64,000 bases of DNA from Streptomyces cyanogenus (GTDB lineage: Bacteria; Actinomycetota; Actinomycetes; Streptomycetales; Streptomycetaceae). Every line of letters begins with the position of its first letter. Positions within the stretch are counted from its first letter, which is position 1. The position numbers and the translations under genes are program-made. The notes beneath the pieces were generated by a model, which saw only the letters and a list, made by a program, of their open reading frames with translations, made no database searches and had not been told where the DNA came from. The DNA is taken from NCBI RefSeq assembly GCF_017526105.1, contig NZ_CP071839.1:4022001-4086000 (forward strand), in the 5' to 3' direction. Of the stretch, positions 8,759 to 17,432 are shown piece after piece.

Positions 8759-9541
8759 CTACTTCACGTCGACGAAGTCACCGGCGGCGCTGACCGCGGA
8801 GGTGGTCGACGTGCCCGCGAAGGAGAAGCGGTAGGAGCCGTCGGCGGTGGCCTTGACCGTGGTCTTGAGGCGGCCCTTGGAGTCCGTCTTGACGGTCTTG
8901 ACCGTGGTGTACGTGTTCGAGCCGTTCTTGCGGAACTGGAGCTTCACGGACTGGCCGGAGAAGCCGGCGTACGAGCCGCCGTTCCAGTTGGCGCGGGTCA
9001 GCGCGCCCGTGACGGTGAGGGTGCTGCCCTTCGCCACCGGCTCGGGGGAGGCGTCGGTCGTCAGCTTGGCCAGCCGCTGCGCCTGGAACGTCTTGGCGTT
9101 CTCCTTCTTGACGTAGTCGGTGTCCTTGCCCTGGGCGATCGCCCAGACCTTCCAGTTCCCGGCCACCTCGTTGATGAGGTTCTTCCGGGCCGTCAGCGTG
9201 TAGGTCGCCTTGCAGTTCGCCTTGGTGGCGCTGACCTTGGTGCAGACGGACCGCTTGTCGGCGGTGTTGGCGACGGCACCGCTGTCGGCGTGCTCGATGT
9301 CCTTGCCGTGGTACAGGATCGCCTGGGCCCAGGCGATGCCGGAGTTGTCGGTGGCGGTGAAGGAGACCGTGATGGTCTTGCTCCCGGTCGCGCCGACCAC
9401 GACGGGCTTGCCGCCGTTGACCACGACGTCCGAGATCTTCGTGTCGCCGCGGTGGGCGTCCGCCGCCTGCGCGGCCGGAACGGCCAGAACGGACAGCGCC
9501 AGGGCGCCGAGGACGGCCGTACCAGCGACTCGCATACGCAT
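8759..9541 (-). CDS. Secreted protein of unknown function (paralogue B)
   Basis: The protein has 260 residues with a signal peptide starting MRMRVAGTAVLG and ending near AQA. The N-terminal domain contains two cysteines (SVCTKV and ANCKAT), probably disulphide-bonded after export. The C-terminal domain repeats paralogue A almost motif for motif: LTVTGALTRANW, YTTVKTVKTDS and AGDFVDV. The ATG at 9541 is preferred because GGGGAGA is properly spaced before it; an ATG 24 bp upstream has none. The role is unknown; similar Streptomyces proteins are abundant and extracellular. Confidence 0.8.
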   Translation of the reverse strand: MRMRVAGTAVLGALALSVLAVPAAQAADAHRGDTKISDVVVNGGKPVVVGATGSKTITVSFTATDNSGIAWAQAILYHGKDIEHADSGAVANTADKRSVCTKVSATKANCKATYTLTARKNLINEVAGNWKVWAIAQGKDTDYVKKENAKTFQAQRLAKLTTDASPEPVAKGSTLTVTGALTRANWNGGSYAGFSGQSVKLQFRKNGSNTYTTVKTVKTDSKGRLKTTVKATADGSYRFSFAGTSTTSAVSAAGDFVDVK

Positions 9542-9582
9542 GGGTGTGTGTCTCCCCGTGATCATGACGATGGTTACTCACC

Positions 9583-9614
9583 ATCAGATCGACTGCACCC
9601 ACCGGAGGTTGTAC
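9583..9614 (-). promoter_or_regulatory. Shared promoter-like element of paralogue B
   Basis: GTACAACC (9607-9614) and GATCTGAT (9583-9590) on the minus strand are 16 bp apart and end 41 bp before the start codon. This matches the element upstream of paralogue A in both boxes and spacing. Confidence 0.6.
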
Positions 9615-9653
9615 GAGATCTTCACTTTTCCTTCGACTGTGTGGGACGTCACC

Positions 9654-12600
9654 TCAGTCGAACCAGCGGTCCCGGGCCAACTCCTCCGTCCGCGAGGGGT
9701 CTTCCAGCAGCGCGGCCACCTCGAACCGGCGCGGCCACTGTCCCGCCGCCCACGCCAGCCCGGCGGCGACCCCCTCCAGGGTGGCCGCGTGCAGCACCCC
9801 GTCGTCGGTCAGCCGCCAGTCGATCTCCACGCCGTCCACGACCAGTTCCTCGTGCTCGACGTAGGTCCCGGGCGTCCGCGGTCCGAGCAGCACCCGCACG
9901 GCGTCCGGTACGTCGTGCTCGGTCCCCTCCGAGTGCACCTCGCCGGTGACGGACTCGCTCAGCCGCCGGACCTGGAACAGCTCGGCCAGCTCGGCGGCCC
10001 GCGCGGGCCGGACCGGCAGCAGCGGCACACCGGAGGTGAACGGCAGCAGATCCGGCGAGTCGACCACGACCGCCGCCCCGGCGTCCACGACCTCCACGCG
10101 CCCGTCGACCACGGCCCGCAGCTCGTCCGGCAGGGTCACCTGCTCGGGGTCCAGTTCCGCCAAGGCGCTGTACAGGCCGTGCAGTTGGGCGGGCGTGACC
10201 GGGCGGTCCGGGTCGGCGAGCCGGTCCAGCAGCTCGGCGGCCCCGCCGGGCTCGTCCAGCAGCGCGCCGACCGAGGTGCGCACGCCGAGGGCCCGCAGCA
10301 CCTGCTCGTCCTCGAACCCGGTCGCGTCGGCCTCGTCGTACAGGCCGCGCAGCAGCGGGTCTCCGCCGGCGGCCAGCAGTCCGGTCGGGCGCCGCCCGTC
10401 GAGCACGGGGTGCCCGCGCAGCCACCACGCGGTGTACGGCCGTACGACCTCGTGGGTGCCGTCGGGGAGCAGGATCCGCACGGGCTGGGTGAGGGCGTCC
10501 CGCAGCGGCGGCCGGGCCAGCAGGGCGAGCGCCTCGGGCCAGTGGTCGTCGTCCACCAGGTCCAGGTCGCGGACGGCGACGAGTTCGGTGGCGACCGGTG
10601 GCACCGGGCTGTCCGGGAACCGGTCGAGGATGTCCTCGCACCACACGTCGACGGCGTCGAGCAGGCCGGCGTCGTCGGGTTCGGCATAGTCGCCGTCCCG
10701 GGGCTCCAGCTCGTCCGGGTCGAGGACGACGTCGGTGGCGCGGACCAGCGCGAAGTCGGCGAGCACCCCGCACGCGGCGAGCGGCTGCTCCCCCCACTTC
10801 TCCGCCAGCTCGGCATCGACGGCGGCGAGTTCACCCTCCCGGATGACCCGGGCGAAGGGGCTGCCGGGGAACACCAGCTCACCGGCGGGGGCGAGCTCCC
10901 CGTCCTCGTCGGGCAGCGCGAGCGCGCCCAGCCAGGGCTCCTCCCCCGGCTCCAGACCGGCGTCCCGCACCAGCCCGAGCACCGTGTCGGCCAGCTCCTC
11001 GGCGTCCGGCGCGTCCTCCTCCCAGGCGAGGCCGCCGTCGTCCTCCAGGGAGCCCGCCACGGCGACCCGCACCTGCGGGGTGGTCAGCACCGCACGCGGC
11101 GTCGCGGGCAGCGCGCCGAGCTTCTCCAGCAGGGGGTGCGCGGCGTCCGCGTGGGCCACCTTCAGCCCGAGCCGGCCCAGCACGTCCGGGTCGATGCGGG
11201 CGGCGTCCGGGGTGGGCAGCAGCACCTGACGCGGCCCGATGGTGGTCCGTCCTCCCCCAGAGCCGAAAGCCTGGGAGGTGCCCCCAGCCAGCGGCACCGG
11301 CAGCCCCGACAGCCGCTCCGGATCGACCCCGGCGAGGCTGTCGTACAGCCGCCACCACCACTCCGGCTCCTTCTCCAGCCCGGCGAGCCGGTCGACGGCG
11401 TCCGCCAGGGGCAGCCGGGCGACCCCGAGGGTGCGCAGCTCCGCGCGCCGCTCCAGGCCGGCCGGGAGCAGGGTGGGCAGCACCTCGGCGAGCACCCGCA
11501 CGGTGCCGGCGCCGGCACCCTCGACGATCTCGGCGTCGCGGGGCCGCAGGGCCTGAGGCAGCTCGTCGTCGCCCTTGCCCTCGACGGCCGGGGGCAGGAA
11601 GGCGGTGCGCGGCAACCGCTCCAGCACGGCCTGCCGCAGCGCTCCGTCCAGCTCCGCCCTGCCCAGCGGCCCGGGCACGAGATCGATGATGCCCTCACCC
11701 ACCGGTCGCCAGGCGGCGAGCAGTTCGGTGTAGGCGTCGGCCGCGCGCTGCACCAGGAAGTCGGTGAGCGGGCCGGGTGCCGCGTGCCGGCGGGTGGTGT
11801 CCAGCGGGAACGAGGCGATGAGCAGCGCGGGCACGCCGAGGGGTTCGTCGCTCGGGGTGGGGGCGTGCAGCACCGGGGTGGTGCGGGGGCGGGTCGGGGC
11901 GCCGTAGGCGTCCACCGGTACGGCCCAGGTCACCGACCAGTGCGGGCGCAGCCGCTCCTCGACCGGCCGGTCGGCGAGGAGGTCGGGGGTGAGCGGCCCG
12001 TGGGCGGACGCGGTACGCCAGTTGGTGATCCCGTCGCGGGAGTCCTCCACGACCGTGAAGGCGCCGTCGGTACGCCGGCCGAGCGTGCGGGGGGCCTCGC
12101 CGTTGATCTCCACGACGACCTCCGCCAGCCCCGGCAGGGCGAGGAGCAGGGCGTCGTCGATGCCGGCGAGCAGCCGCTCGGCGAGATCGGCGGCGGCGGC
12201 GTCCCGCAGGGGCAGGATGACGGCGGTGTCGTACGGCTCCGGGGCGGTGCCCTCGGCGGCGAACGGCAGCCGGAGCAGGGGCACGTGCCCGTCCCGGCGC
12301 CGCACCTCGTCGCCCAGCCCCGGGCTGTGCCGGGCCACGTCGGAGGCCAGTTCCCGGGCCTCGGCCAGCGACCAGCGCACGCCCCCGTGCCGCCCCACGA
12401 TCGCCGGCTCGTCGGTCACGGCGAGGACGGCGGCGAAGCCGACACCGAACCGGCCGACGGCGCTGTGGGCCGCCTCGGCGTCCCGCTTGGCGGAGGCCCG
12501 CAGCGTGGACAGCGACTCGACACCGGCCGCGTCGAGCGGGGCGCCGGTGTTCGCGGCCACCAGGACACCGTCGCGGAGGGTGAGCCGCAGGCGGCCCGGC

Positions 12601-12812
12601 ACACCCGCGCGGGCGGCGGCGTCGGCGGCGTTCTGCGCCAGCTCCACGACGAGCCGGTCCCGGTACCCGCCGAGCACCAGGTCCTCCTCGGCGTTGGCGT
12701 CCTCCCGGAAACGGGCGGGACTGGTCGCCCAGGCGTCGAGCACCCCGCGACGCAGACGGGCGGTGCCGAAGGGGTCGGCGCCCTCGGCCGCCGGCCGCAC
12801 GAACTTGCTCAC
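9654..12812 (-). CDS. Giant sacsin-like GHKL ATPase (Hsp90-type N-terminal domain)
   Basis: The protein has 1052 residues. The N-terminal 250 residues form a GHKL (Hsp90/sacsin type) ATP-binding domain: the N-box ELAQNAADAA spans residues 57-66, a G1-like NTGAP lies at 88-92, and the G2 motif GRFGVGF at 120-126. The usual G1 aspartate appears as Asn. The remaining 800 residues show no known catalytic domain and are rich in Leu, Ala, Asp and Glu. Sacsin is a chaperone-related protein in animals; bacterial forms are annotated as molecular chaperones without proven function. The GTG start at 12812 has GAGGAGA upstream. A palindromic repeat sits in frame near residues 509-520. It is divergent from the hemerythrin gene. 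Confidence 0.8.
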   Translation of the reverse strand: MSKFVRPAAEGADPFGTARLRRGVLDAWATSPARFREDANAEEDLVLGGYRDRLVVELAQNAADAAARAGVPGRLRLTLRDGVLVAANTGAPLDAAGVESLSTLRASAKRDAEAAHSAVGRFGVGFAAVLAVTDEPAIVGRHGGVRWSLAEARELASDVARHSPGLGDEVRRRDGHVPLLRLPFAAEGTAPEPYDTAVILPLRDAAAADLAERLLAGIDDALLLALPGLAEVVVEINGEAPRTLGRRTDGAFTVVEDSRDGITNWRTASAHGPLTPDLLADRPVEERLRPHWSVTWAVPVDAYGAPTRPRTTPVLHAPTPSDEPLGVPALLIASFPLDTTRRHAAPGPLTDFLVQRAADAYTELLAAWRPVGEGIIDLVPGPLGRAELDGALRQAVLERLPRTAFLPPAVEGKGDDELPQALRPRDAEIVEGAGAGTVRVLAEVLPTLLPAGLERRAELRTLGVARLPLADAVDRLAGLEKEPEWWWRLYDSLAGVDPERLSGLPVPLAGGTSQAFGSGGGRTTIGPRQVLLPTPDAARIDPDVLGRLGLKVAHADAAHPLLEKLGALPATPRAVLTTPQVRVAVAGSLEDDGGLAWEEDAPDAEELADTVLGLVRDAGLEPGEEPWLGALALPDEDGELAPAGELVFPGSPFARVIREGELAAVDAELAEKWGEQPLAACGVLADFALVRATDVVLDPDELEPRDGDYAEPDDAGLLDAVDVWCEDILDRFPDSPVPPVATELVAVRDLDLVDDDHWPEALALLARPPLRDALTQPVRILLPDGTHEVVRPYTAWWLRGHPVLDGRRPTGLLAAGGDPLLRGLYDEADATGFEDEQVLRALGVRTSVGALLDEPGGAAELLDRLADPDRPVTPAQLHGLYSALAELDPEQVTLPDELRAVVDGRVEVVDAGAAVVVDSPDLLPFTSGVPLLPVRPARAAELAELFQVRRLSESVTGEVHSEGTEHDVPDAVRVLLGPRTPGTYVEHEELVVDGVEIDWRLTDDGVLHAATLEGVAAGLAWAAGQWPRRFEVAALLEDPSRTEELARDRWFD
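11251..11285. repeat. Streptomyces-type palindromic repeat inside a coding sequence
   Basis: The segment begins CCTCCCCCAG and continues through CTGGGAGGTGCCCCC, with imperfect complementary arms around a 10-base centre. Elements of this form are common in Streptomyces intergenic DNA. Here it is read in frame within the sacsin-like gene, adding a Gly/Ser-rich stretch (GGTSQAFGSGGGR) between otherwise ordinary sequence. Confidence 0.6.
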
Positions 12813-12961
12813 GTTGACTCTCCTCTACGACGTGAGACCGAACCTACAGCGCGGACGGACCGGAGACCGAGGGGACGTGGTGGCAGCGGGAGCCATCGGT
12901 GCGCACGAAGGGGGTAAGCGGAGGTGGCACGCATCCCTTCGCACGAGAGTGGAGCACGTCC

Positions 12962-13453
12962 ATGACCCCGACACAGGACGTCGTCGAGCTGATCCTGGAG
13001 GACCACCGGCGCATGGAGGACCTCTTCCGCCGGATGCGAAGCGTCGAGGACGACCGGGCGGCCGCCCTGCGCGAGTTCGCCGACCTGCTGATCGCCCACG
13101 CGCTGGCCGAGGAGGCCGAGGTGTACCCCGCCCTCAAGCGGTACAAGAACATCGAGGACGAAGAGGTCGAACACGGCGAGCACGAGCACGACGAGGGCAA
13201 CAAGGCCCTCCTGGAACTCCTCCAGGTCGAGGAGGTCGGCTCCGAGGAGTGGGACGAGAAGCTGGAGGCGCTGGTGCAGGCCGTCACCCACCACGCCGAC
13301 GAGGAGGAGCGCACCATCCTCAACGGTGCCCGCGAGAACGTGGCGGCCAAGCGGCGCGCGGAGCTGGGCGTGGCGTTCCGGGAGGAGCGTGAGCGTCAGC
13401 TGAAGTCCGGCTGCGGCTCCGTCGACAACGTGCGCCGCATCGTGGAGTCCTGA
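12962..13453 (+). CDS. Hemerythrin HHE domain protein
   Basis: The protein has 163 residues. Histidines in an all-helical bundle context (EDHRRMEDLF, AHALAEEAEVYP, HEHDEGNKALL, THHADEEERTIL) give the spacing of a di-iron hemerythrin-like domain. Such proteins bind oxygen or nitric oxide, or sense redox state or iron. The protein is very acidic. The ATG at 12962 follows GGAG by 8 bp; the open frame extends upstream to 12899 without a ribosome binding site. The C-terminal tail after residue 145 is basic and carries one cysteine. Confidence 0.87.
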   Translation: MTPTQDVVELILEDHRRMEDLFRRMRSVEDDRAAALREFADLLIAHALAEEAEVYPALKRYKNIEDEEVEHGEHEHDEGNKALLELLQVEEVGSEEWDEKLEALVQAVTHHADEEERTILNGARENVAAKRRAELGVAFREERERQLKSGCGSVDNVRRIVES

Positions 13454-13475
13454 CCCGCGCACCGCCGCCGGGCTC

Positions 13476-14438
13476 TCACGGGCCCGGCCCGGGGTCCGGC
13501 CGCACGGCCCGGCCCAGTCCGGCGCGGGCCGCCTCCAGCTGCGCGGCGAACGCGATGCCCAGGAACAGGGCGACCCCGGTCAGGTTGGCCCACAGCAGCA
13601 GGGCCACGAAGGCCGTGAGCGGCCCGTACACGGCGCCGAAGGAGCCGCTGCGGGAGACGTAGAGCGTCAGCAGCCAGGTCGCGGTGACCCACAGCACCAG
13701 GTGGACGGCGGAACCGAAGGCCAGCCAGGTGTACCCGGGCTGGTCCCGGCGCGGGGACCAGCGGAAGACGACGGCGGAGGCGATCCAGGCGAGGGCCGTC
13801 CCCACCGGCACCTCCAGGGCACCCCACCAGGAGGGGGGCCGCGGGGTGCCCAGCGCCTCGGTCGTCGCGGCGGTCACGGCCTGGCCGGCGACCAGGACCA
13901 GGAACCCCAGGACCATGGGCACGCCGGCGGCGAAGGCGAGCAGCACGGCCCTGCCGTACTTCCGGGGGAAGGGCCGGTCCCGTTCGATGCCGTAGATCCG
14001 GTTGGCGCCCCGTTCCACCTGGCCCATGGCCGAGGCCAGGTTGAGGACGGAGAGGGCCAGCCCCAGGCAGAACGCGAGGGTGCTCCAGGCGTCGGAGCCG
14101 GCGGTGCGGCGGGTGCCGCGCAGCGCCTCCCGGATCACGTCGGCGCTGGCGCCCGGCACGATCCGGCCCAGGGTCAGCTCGATGATCCGCCCCACGCTCT
14201 CCGTGTGCGCGGCCGTGGCCAGGCCGACGAGGGCGATGGTGAACGGCACCATGCCCAGCACGATCTGGAAGCCGAGGGCGCGGGCGTTGGTGAAGCCGTC
14301 GGCGTAGCGGAACCGGGAGAAGGCGTCGACCAGCAGCCGCGTGCCCCCGTAGCGCCGCAGCGCGGTGAAGGCCTCGTCGCCGGAGAGCTCGTCCCCGATC
14401 ATGTCCCGCGTCTGCGGGACGTGCACCACCGTTCCCAT
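13476..14438 (-). CDS. YihY/BrkB family inner membrane protein
   Basis: The protein has 320 residues and about six transmembrane segments. Conserved family features include ALGFQIVLGMVPFTIALVG near the first membrane segment and YGPLTAFVALLLWANLTGVALFLG near the last. The family (formerly mis-annotated as ribonuclease BN) has no agreed biochemical function. It sits 15 bp downstream of the ppk2 gene on the same strand, so the two may be co-transcribed. GAGGAGG lies a little before the ATG. It converges on the hemerythrin gene. Confidence 0.87.
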   Translation of the reverse strand: MGTVVHVPQTRDMIGDELSGDEAFTALRRYGGTRLLVDAFSRFRYADGFTNARALGFQIVLGMVPFTIALVGLATAAHTESVGRIIELTLGRIVPGASADVIREALRGTRRTAGSDAWSTLAFCLGLALSVLNLASAMGQVERGANRIYGIERDRPFPRKYGRAVLLAFAAGVPMVLGFLVLVAGQAVTAATTEALGTPRPPSWWGALEVPVGTALAWIASAVVFRWSPRRDQPGYTWLAFGSAVHLVLWVTATWLLTLYVSRSGSFGAVYGPLTAFVALLLWANLTGVALFLGIAFAAQLEAARAGLGRAVRPDPGPGP

Positions 14439-14453
14439 GGCCCCTGCGCCTCC

Positions 14454-15473
14454 TCAGCCGCGGCCGGCCGGCACCGCGGGGTCCGGGTGGTTCCCGGGTC
14501 CGCCGCCCGGTCCGGCCAGCGGGGTCGGCGACAGGGCCGTGGGTTCCTCACCCGGTTCGAGCAGGGTGTCCGCCGCACCGACGATCAGCGGGTCGGGGGT
14601 GCCGACCGCCTCGTGGTCCTTGGCCGGGTAGTCGAAACGGTCCAGGAGGCTGCGCATCGCCTCCAGCCGGCCCCGCCGCTTGTCGTTGTTCTTCACGACC
14701 GTCCAGGGCGCGTGCGCGGTGTCGGTCGCCCGGAACATGTCGACCTTGGCCGCGGTGTAGTCGTCCCAGCGGTCGAGGGAGGCCAGGTCGGTGGGGGAGA
14801 GCTTCCAGCGGCGCACCGGGTCGACCTGCCGGATCGCGAACCGGGTCCGCTGCTCGGCGCGGGACACCGAGAACCAGAACTTCACCAGCAGGACGCCGTC
14901 GTCGGTGAGCAGCCGCTCGAACAGCGGCGCCTGCCGCAGGAACTGCCGGTGCTCGGCTTCCGAGCAGAACCCCATGACCCGCTCGACCCCGGCCCGGTTG
15001 TACCAGGACCGGTCGAAGAAGACCATCTCCCCGCGGGCCGGCAGGTGCGTCACGTACCGCTGGAAGTACCACTGCCCCGACTCCCGCTCGGTCGGCTTGT
15101 CCAGCGCCACCACGCGGGCCCCGCGGGGGTTCAGCCGCTCGGTGAACCGCTTGATGGTGCCGCCCTTGCCGGCCGCGTCCCGCCCCTCGCACACCACGAC
15201 GATCCGCTGCCCGGTGTCCTTCACCCAGCGCTGGAGCTTGAGCAGTTCGATCTGCAGGATCCGCTTGGTCCGCTCGTACTCGCGCCGGCCGATCCGGTGG
15301 TCGTAGGGGTGGTTCTCCCGCCAGGTCTCGACCGGCCGGCCGCCGGCGTCCAGCAGCACCGGCCGCTCCGGCTGCCGGTCGTCCACCGCGAACCCCCGCA
15401 GCAGGTCCTCCTCGCGCACCGGGCCGCGGGTCTCCCCCGCCTCCGCCGCCTGCTCGTGCTCGTGCTCGGCCAC
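14454..15473 (-). CDS. ppk2: Polyphosphate kinase 2 (PPK2) family protein
   Basis: The protein has 339 residues. The Walker A loop GRDAAGKGGTIKRF near residue 97 and the lid-type WYNRAGVERVMGF identify PPK2. These enzymes transfer phosphate between polyphosphate and nucleoside mono- or diphosphates in the cytoplasm. Length and sequence fit the single-domain class I type that phosphorylates nucleoside diphosphates, but class assignment from sequence alone is tentative. The start is GTG at 15473 with GGAGAGG upstream. The C-terminal 40 residues are Pro/Gly-rich and probably disordered. The downstream partner is the YihY gene. Confidence 0.88.
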   Translation of the reverse strand: MAEHEHEQAAEAGETRGPVREEDLLRGFAVDDRQPERPVLLDAGGRPVETWRENHPYDHRIGRREYERTKRILQIELLKLQRWVKDTGQRIVVVCEGRDAAGKGGTIKRFTERLNPRGARVVALDKPTERESGQWYFQRYVTHLPARGEMVFFDRSWYNRAGVERVMGFCSEAEHRQFLRQAPLFERLLTDDGVLLVKFWFSVSRAEQRTRFAIRQVDPVRRWKLSPTDLASLDRWDDYTAAKVDMFRATDTAHAPWTVVKNNDKRRGRLEAMRSLLDRFDYPAKDHEAVGTPDPLIVGAADTLLEPGEEPTALSPTPLAGPGGGPGNHPDPAVPAGRG

Positions 15474-15610
15474 GCCACCGCCTCTCCGTCACCGCTCACC
15501 GGGGCCCCACCCCGGTCTCCTCACACGTGCCCGCACAGCCGGGTCCCAGACGCCTGTACCGTCGCTGGGGTCGTTCCTTTCCGTACCGTCCGAGACAGGA
15601 AGGCGATCAC

Positions 15611-17236
15611 ATGGCCGAACTGCGCCTGGGTCCGCTGCTGAGGTACACCGACGGCTCCTGCGCGACCGTGTGGGTCGAGGCGAGCCGGCCCTGCACGGCC
15701 GAGGTGCGCTGCTCCGACGGCGCGGCCGGCACGGCCCCCACCTTCCAGGTGGCCGGGCACCACTACGCGCTCGTCACGGTGACCGGACTGGAACCGGGCA
15801 CCTCCCCCTCGTACGAGGTGTTCCTGGACGGCACCCGGGTGTGGCCCCTGCCCGGCTCCCGCTTTCCGCCCTCCGTCATCCGCACCCCGGGCGCCGGCGA
15901 CGCCGTCCGCGTCACCTTCGGGTCGTGCCGCTGGGCCGCGCCCCCGGCGGACGGCAAGGACCCGGTCGGCCCCGACGCCCTCGACACCCTGGCCACCCGC
16001 CTGGCGGCCGACCCCGGCGCGGAGCGCCCCGACGTCCTGCTGCTCCTGGGCGACCAGGTCTACGCCGACGAGACCTCCGAGGAGACCCGGCGCCGGCTGG
16101 CCGCCCGCCGCGACCTCGACGAGCCGCCCGGCGCCCAGGTCACCGACTACGAGGAGTACTGCCACCTCTACCACGAGTCCTGGCTCGACCCGGAGGTGCG
16201 CTGGCTGCTGTCCACCGTACCCAGCTTCATGATCTTCGACGACCACGACATCGTGGACGACTGGAACACCTCCGCCGCCTGGCTCGCCGACATGCGCACC
16301 ACCGGCTGGTGGCAGGAACGGCTGCTGAGCGGCCTGATGTCGTACTGGGTCCACCAGCACCTGGGCAACCTCTCCCCCGCCGAGCTGGCCGACGACCCGA
16401 CCTGGGCCGCCGTCCGCGCCACCCCGGACGGCACGAAGGCGCTGCGCGCCCTGGCCGAACAGGCCGACGCCGACTCCTCCACGGTCCGCTTCAGCTACCG
16501 GCGCGACTTCGGCCGGGTCCGGGTGGTGATGGTCGACTCCCGGGCCGCGCGGGTCCTGGAGGAGAACCGCCGCGCCATGCTCGACGCGGGCGAGGCCGCC
16601 TGGCTGCGCGAGCAGGCCCTGGCCGACGAGGGGGCCTACGACCACCTGCTGATCGGCACGTCCCTGCCCTGGCTGCTGCCGCACCTGGTGCACGACGCCG
16701 AGAGCTGGGACGCGGCCCTGTGCGCCGGGGAACGCGGCGACCGCTGGGCCCGCTTCGGCGAGTGGCTGCGCCGCGGGGCCGACCTGGAGCACTGGGCGGC
16801 CTTCCCCCGCTCCTTCGCCGACCTCGCCGGCCTGATCGCCGAGGCCGCGGCGGCGCCGGGCGCCCCGGCGAGCGTGTGCGTGCTGTCCGGGGACGTGCAC
16901 CACGGCTACGTCGCCGAGGCGACCTGGCGCTCCGGCGACCTCGGCATCCCCGTCGTCCAGCTCACCTGCTCACCGGTGCACAATTCCGTGCCGCTCGCCA
17001 TGCGGATCGGCTTCCGCATCGGCTGGAGCGCGCCGGCCCGCTCCCTGGGCCGCCTGCTGGCCCGGCACGGTCGCTGCGCGCGGCTGCCGGTGCGGTGGCG
17101 CAAGCGGGGCGGCCCGTGGTTCGGCAACCAGCTCATGACCCTGACGCTGAACGGCCGTTCGGCCCACCTGCGCCTGGAACGCACCGGCAGGGAGGCGAGG
17201 CTCGACACGGTCCACGAGAGGAGCCTCACCGGTTAG
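15611..17236 (+). CDS. PhoD-like alkaline phosphatase / phosphodiesterase family protein
   Basis: The protein has 541 residues with an N-terminal fibronectin-like domain (about residues 1-90) and a metallophosphatase domain. The metal-binding motifs GDQVYADE, FDDHDIVDDWN and SGDVHHGYVAEA are all intact, as in the calcium/iron-dependent PhoD fold. Unlike secreted PhoD enzymes it lacks a twin-arginine signal peptide, so it is probably cytoplasmic, as many Streptomyces paralogues are. The ATG at 15611 follows AGGAAGG. It is divergent from ppk2 by 137 bp; the pairing of a polyphosphate kinase with a phosphatase is suggestive but unproven. Confidence 0.85.
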   Translation: MAELRLGPLLRYTDGSCATVWVEASRPCTAEVRCSDGAAGTAPTFQVAGHHYALVTVTGLEPGTSPSYEVFLDGTRVWPLPGSRFPPSVIRTPGAGDAVRVTFGSCRWAAPPADGKDPVGPDALDTLATRLAADPGAERPDVLLLLGDQVYADETSEETRRRLAARRDLDEPPGAQVTDYEEYCHLYHESWLDPEVRWLLSTVPSFMIFDDHDIVDDWNTSAAWLADMRTTGWWQERLLSGLMSYWVHQHLGNLSPAELADDPTWAAVRATPDGTKALRALAEQADADSSTVRFSYRRDFGRVRVVMVDSRAARVLEENRRAMLDAGEAAWLREQALADEGAYDHLLIGTSLPWLLPHLVHDAESWDAALCAGERGDRWARFGEWLRRGADLEHWAAFPRSFADLAGLIAEAAAAPGAPASVCVLSGDVHHGYVAEATWRSGDLGIPVVQLTCSPVHNSVPLAMRIGFRIGWSAPARSLGRLLARHGRCARLPVRWRKRGGPWFGNQLMTLTLNGRSAHLRLERTGREARLDTVHERSLTG

Positions 17237-17237
17237 C

Positions 17238-17432
17238 TCAGTGCCGGGCGGCGTACGAGACGAACTCCGTCCAGGTGGCGGGGGCGACGGTGAGGAGGGG
17301 GCCGTTGTCCTGCTTGGAGTCGCGGATGTGGATGGTGGCGGGGGTGGGGGCGACGGCCCAGTCCAGACCGACTTCGACGCAGGAGTCGCCTTCACTGCTG
17401 CTGCTGTAGCTGCTCTTGAACCAGCGGATCAT
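17238..17432 (-). CDS. DUF397 domain protein
   Basis: The protein has 64 residues. RWFKSSYSSSSEGDSCVEVG at the start and IHIRDSKQDNGPLLTV in the middle are the two conserved blocks of DUF397. These small proteins accompany WhiJ-type DNA-binding proteins in streptomycetes. Its start overlaps the stop of the regulator by four bases (ATGA), so the two are translationally coupled. It ends one base from the convergent phosphatase gene. Confidence 0.88.
   Translation of the reverse strand: MIRWFKSSYSSSSEGDSCVEVGLDWAVAPTPATIHIRDSKQDNGPLLTVAPATWTEFVSYAARH

Noticed and set aside
9210..12917. 1235-codon plus-strand open frame
   Set aside because: It is antisense to the sacsin-like gene and the secreted paralogue. 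Long shadow frames are normal in high-GC DNA.
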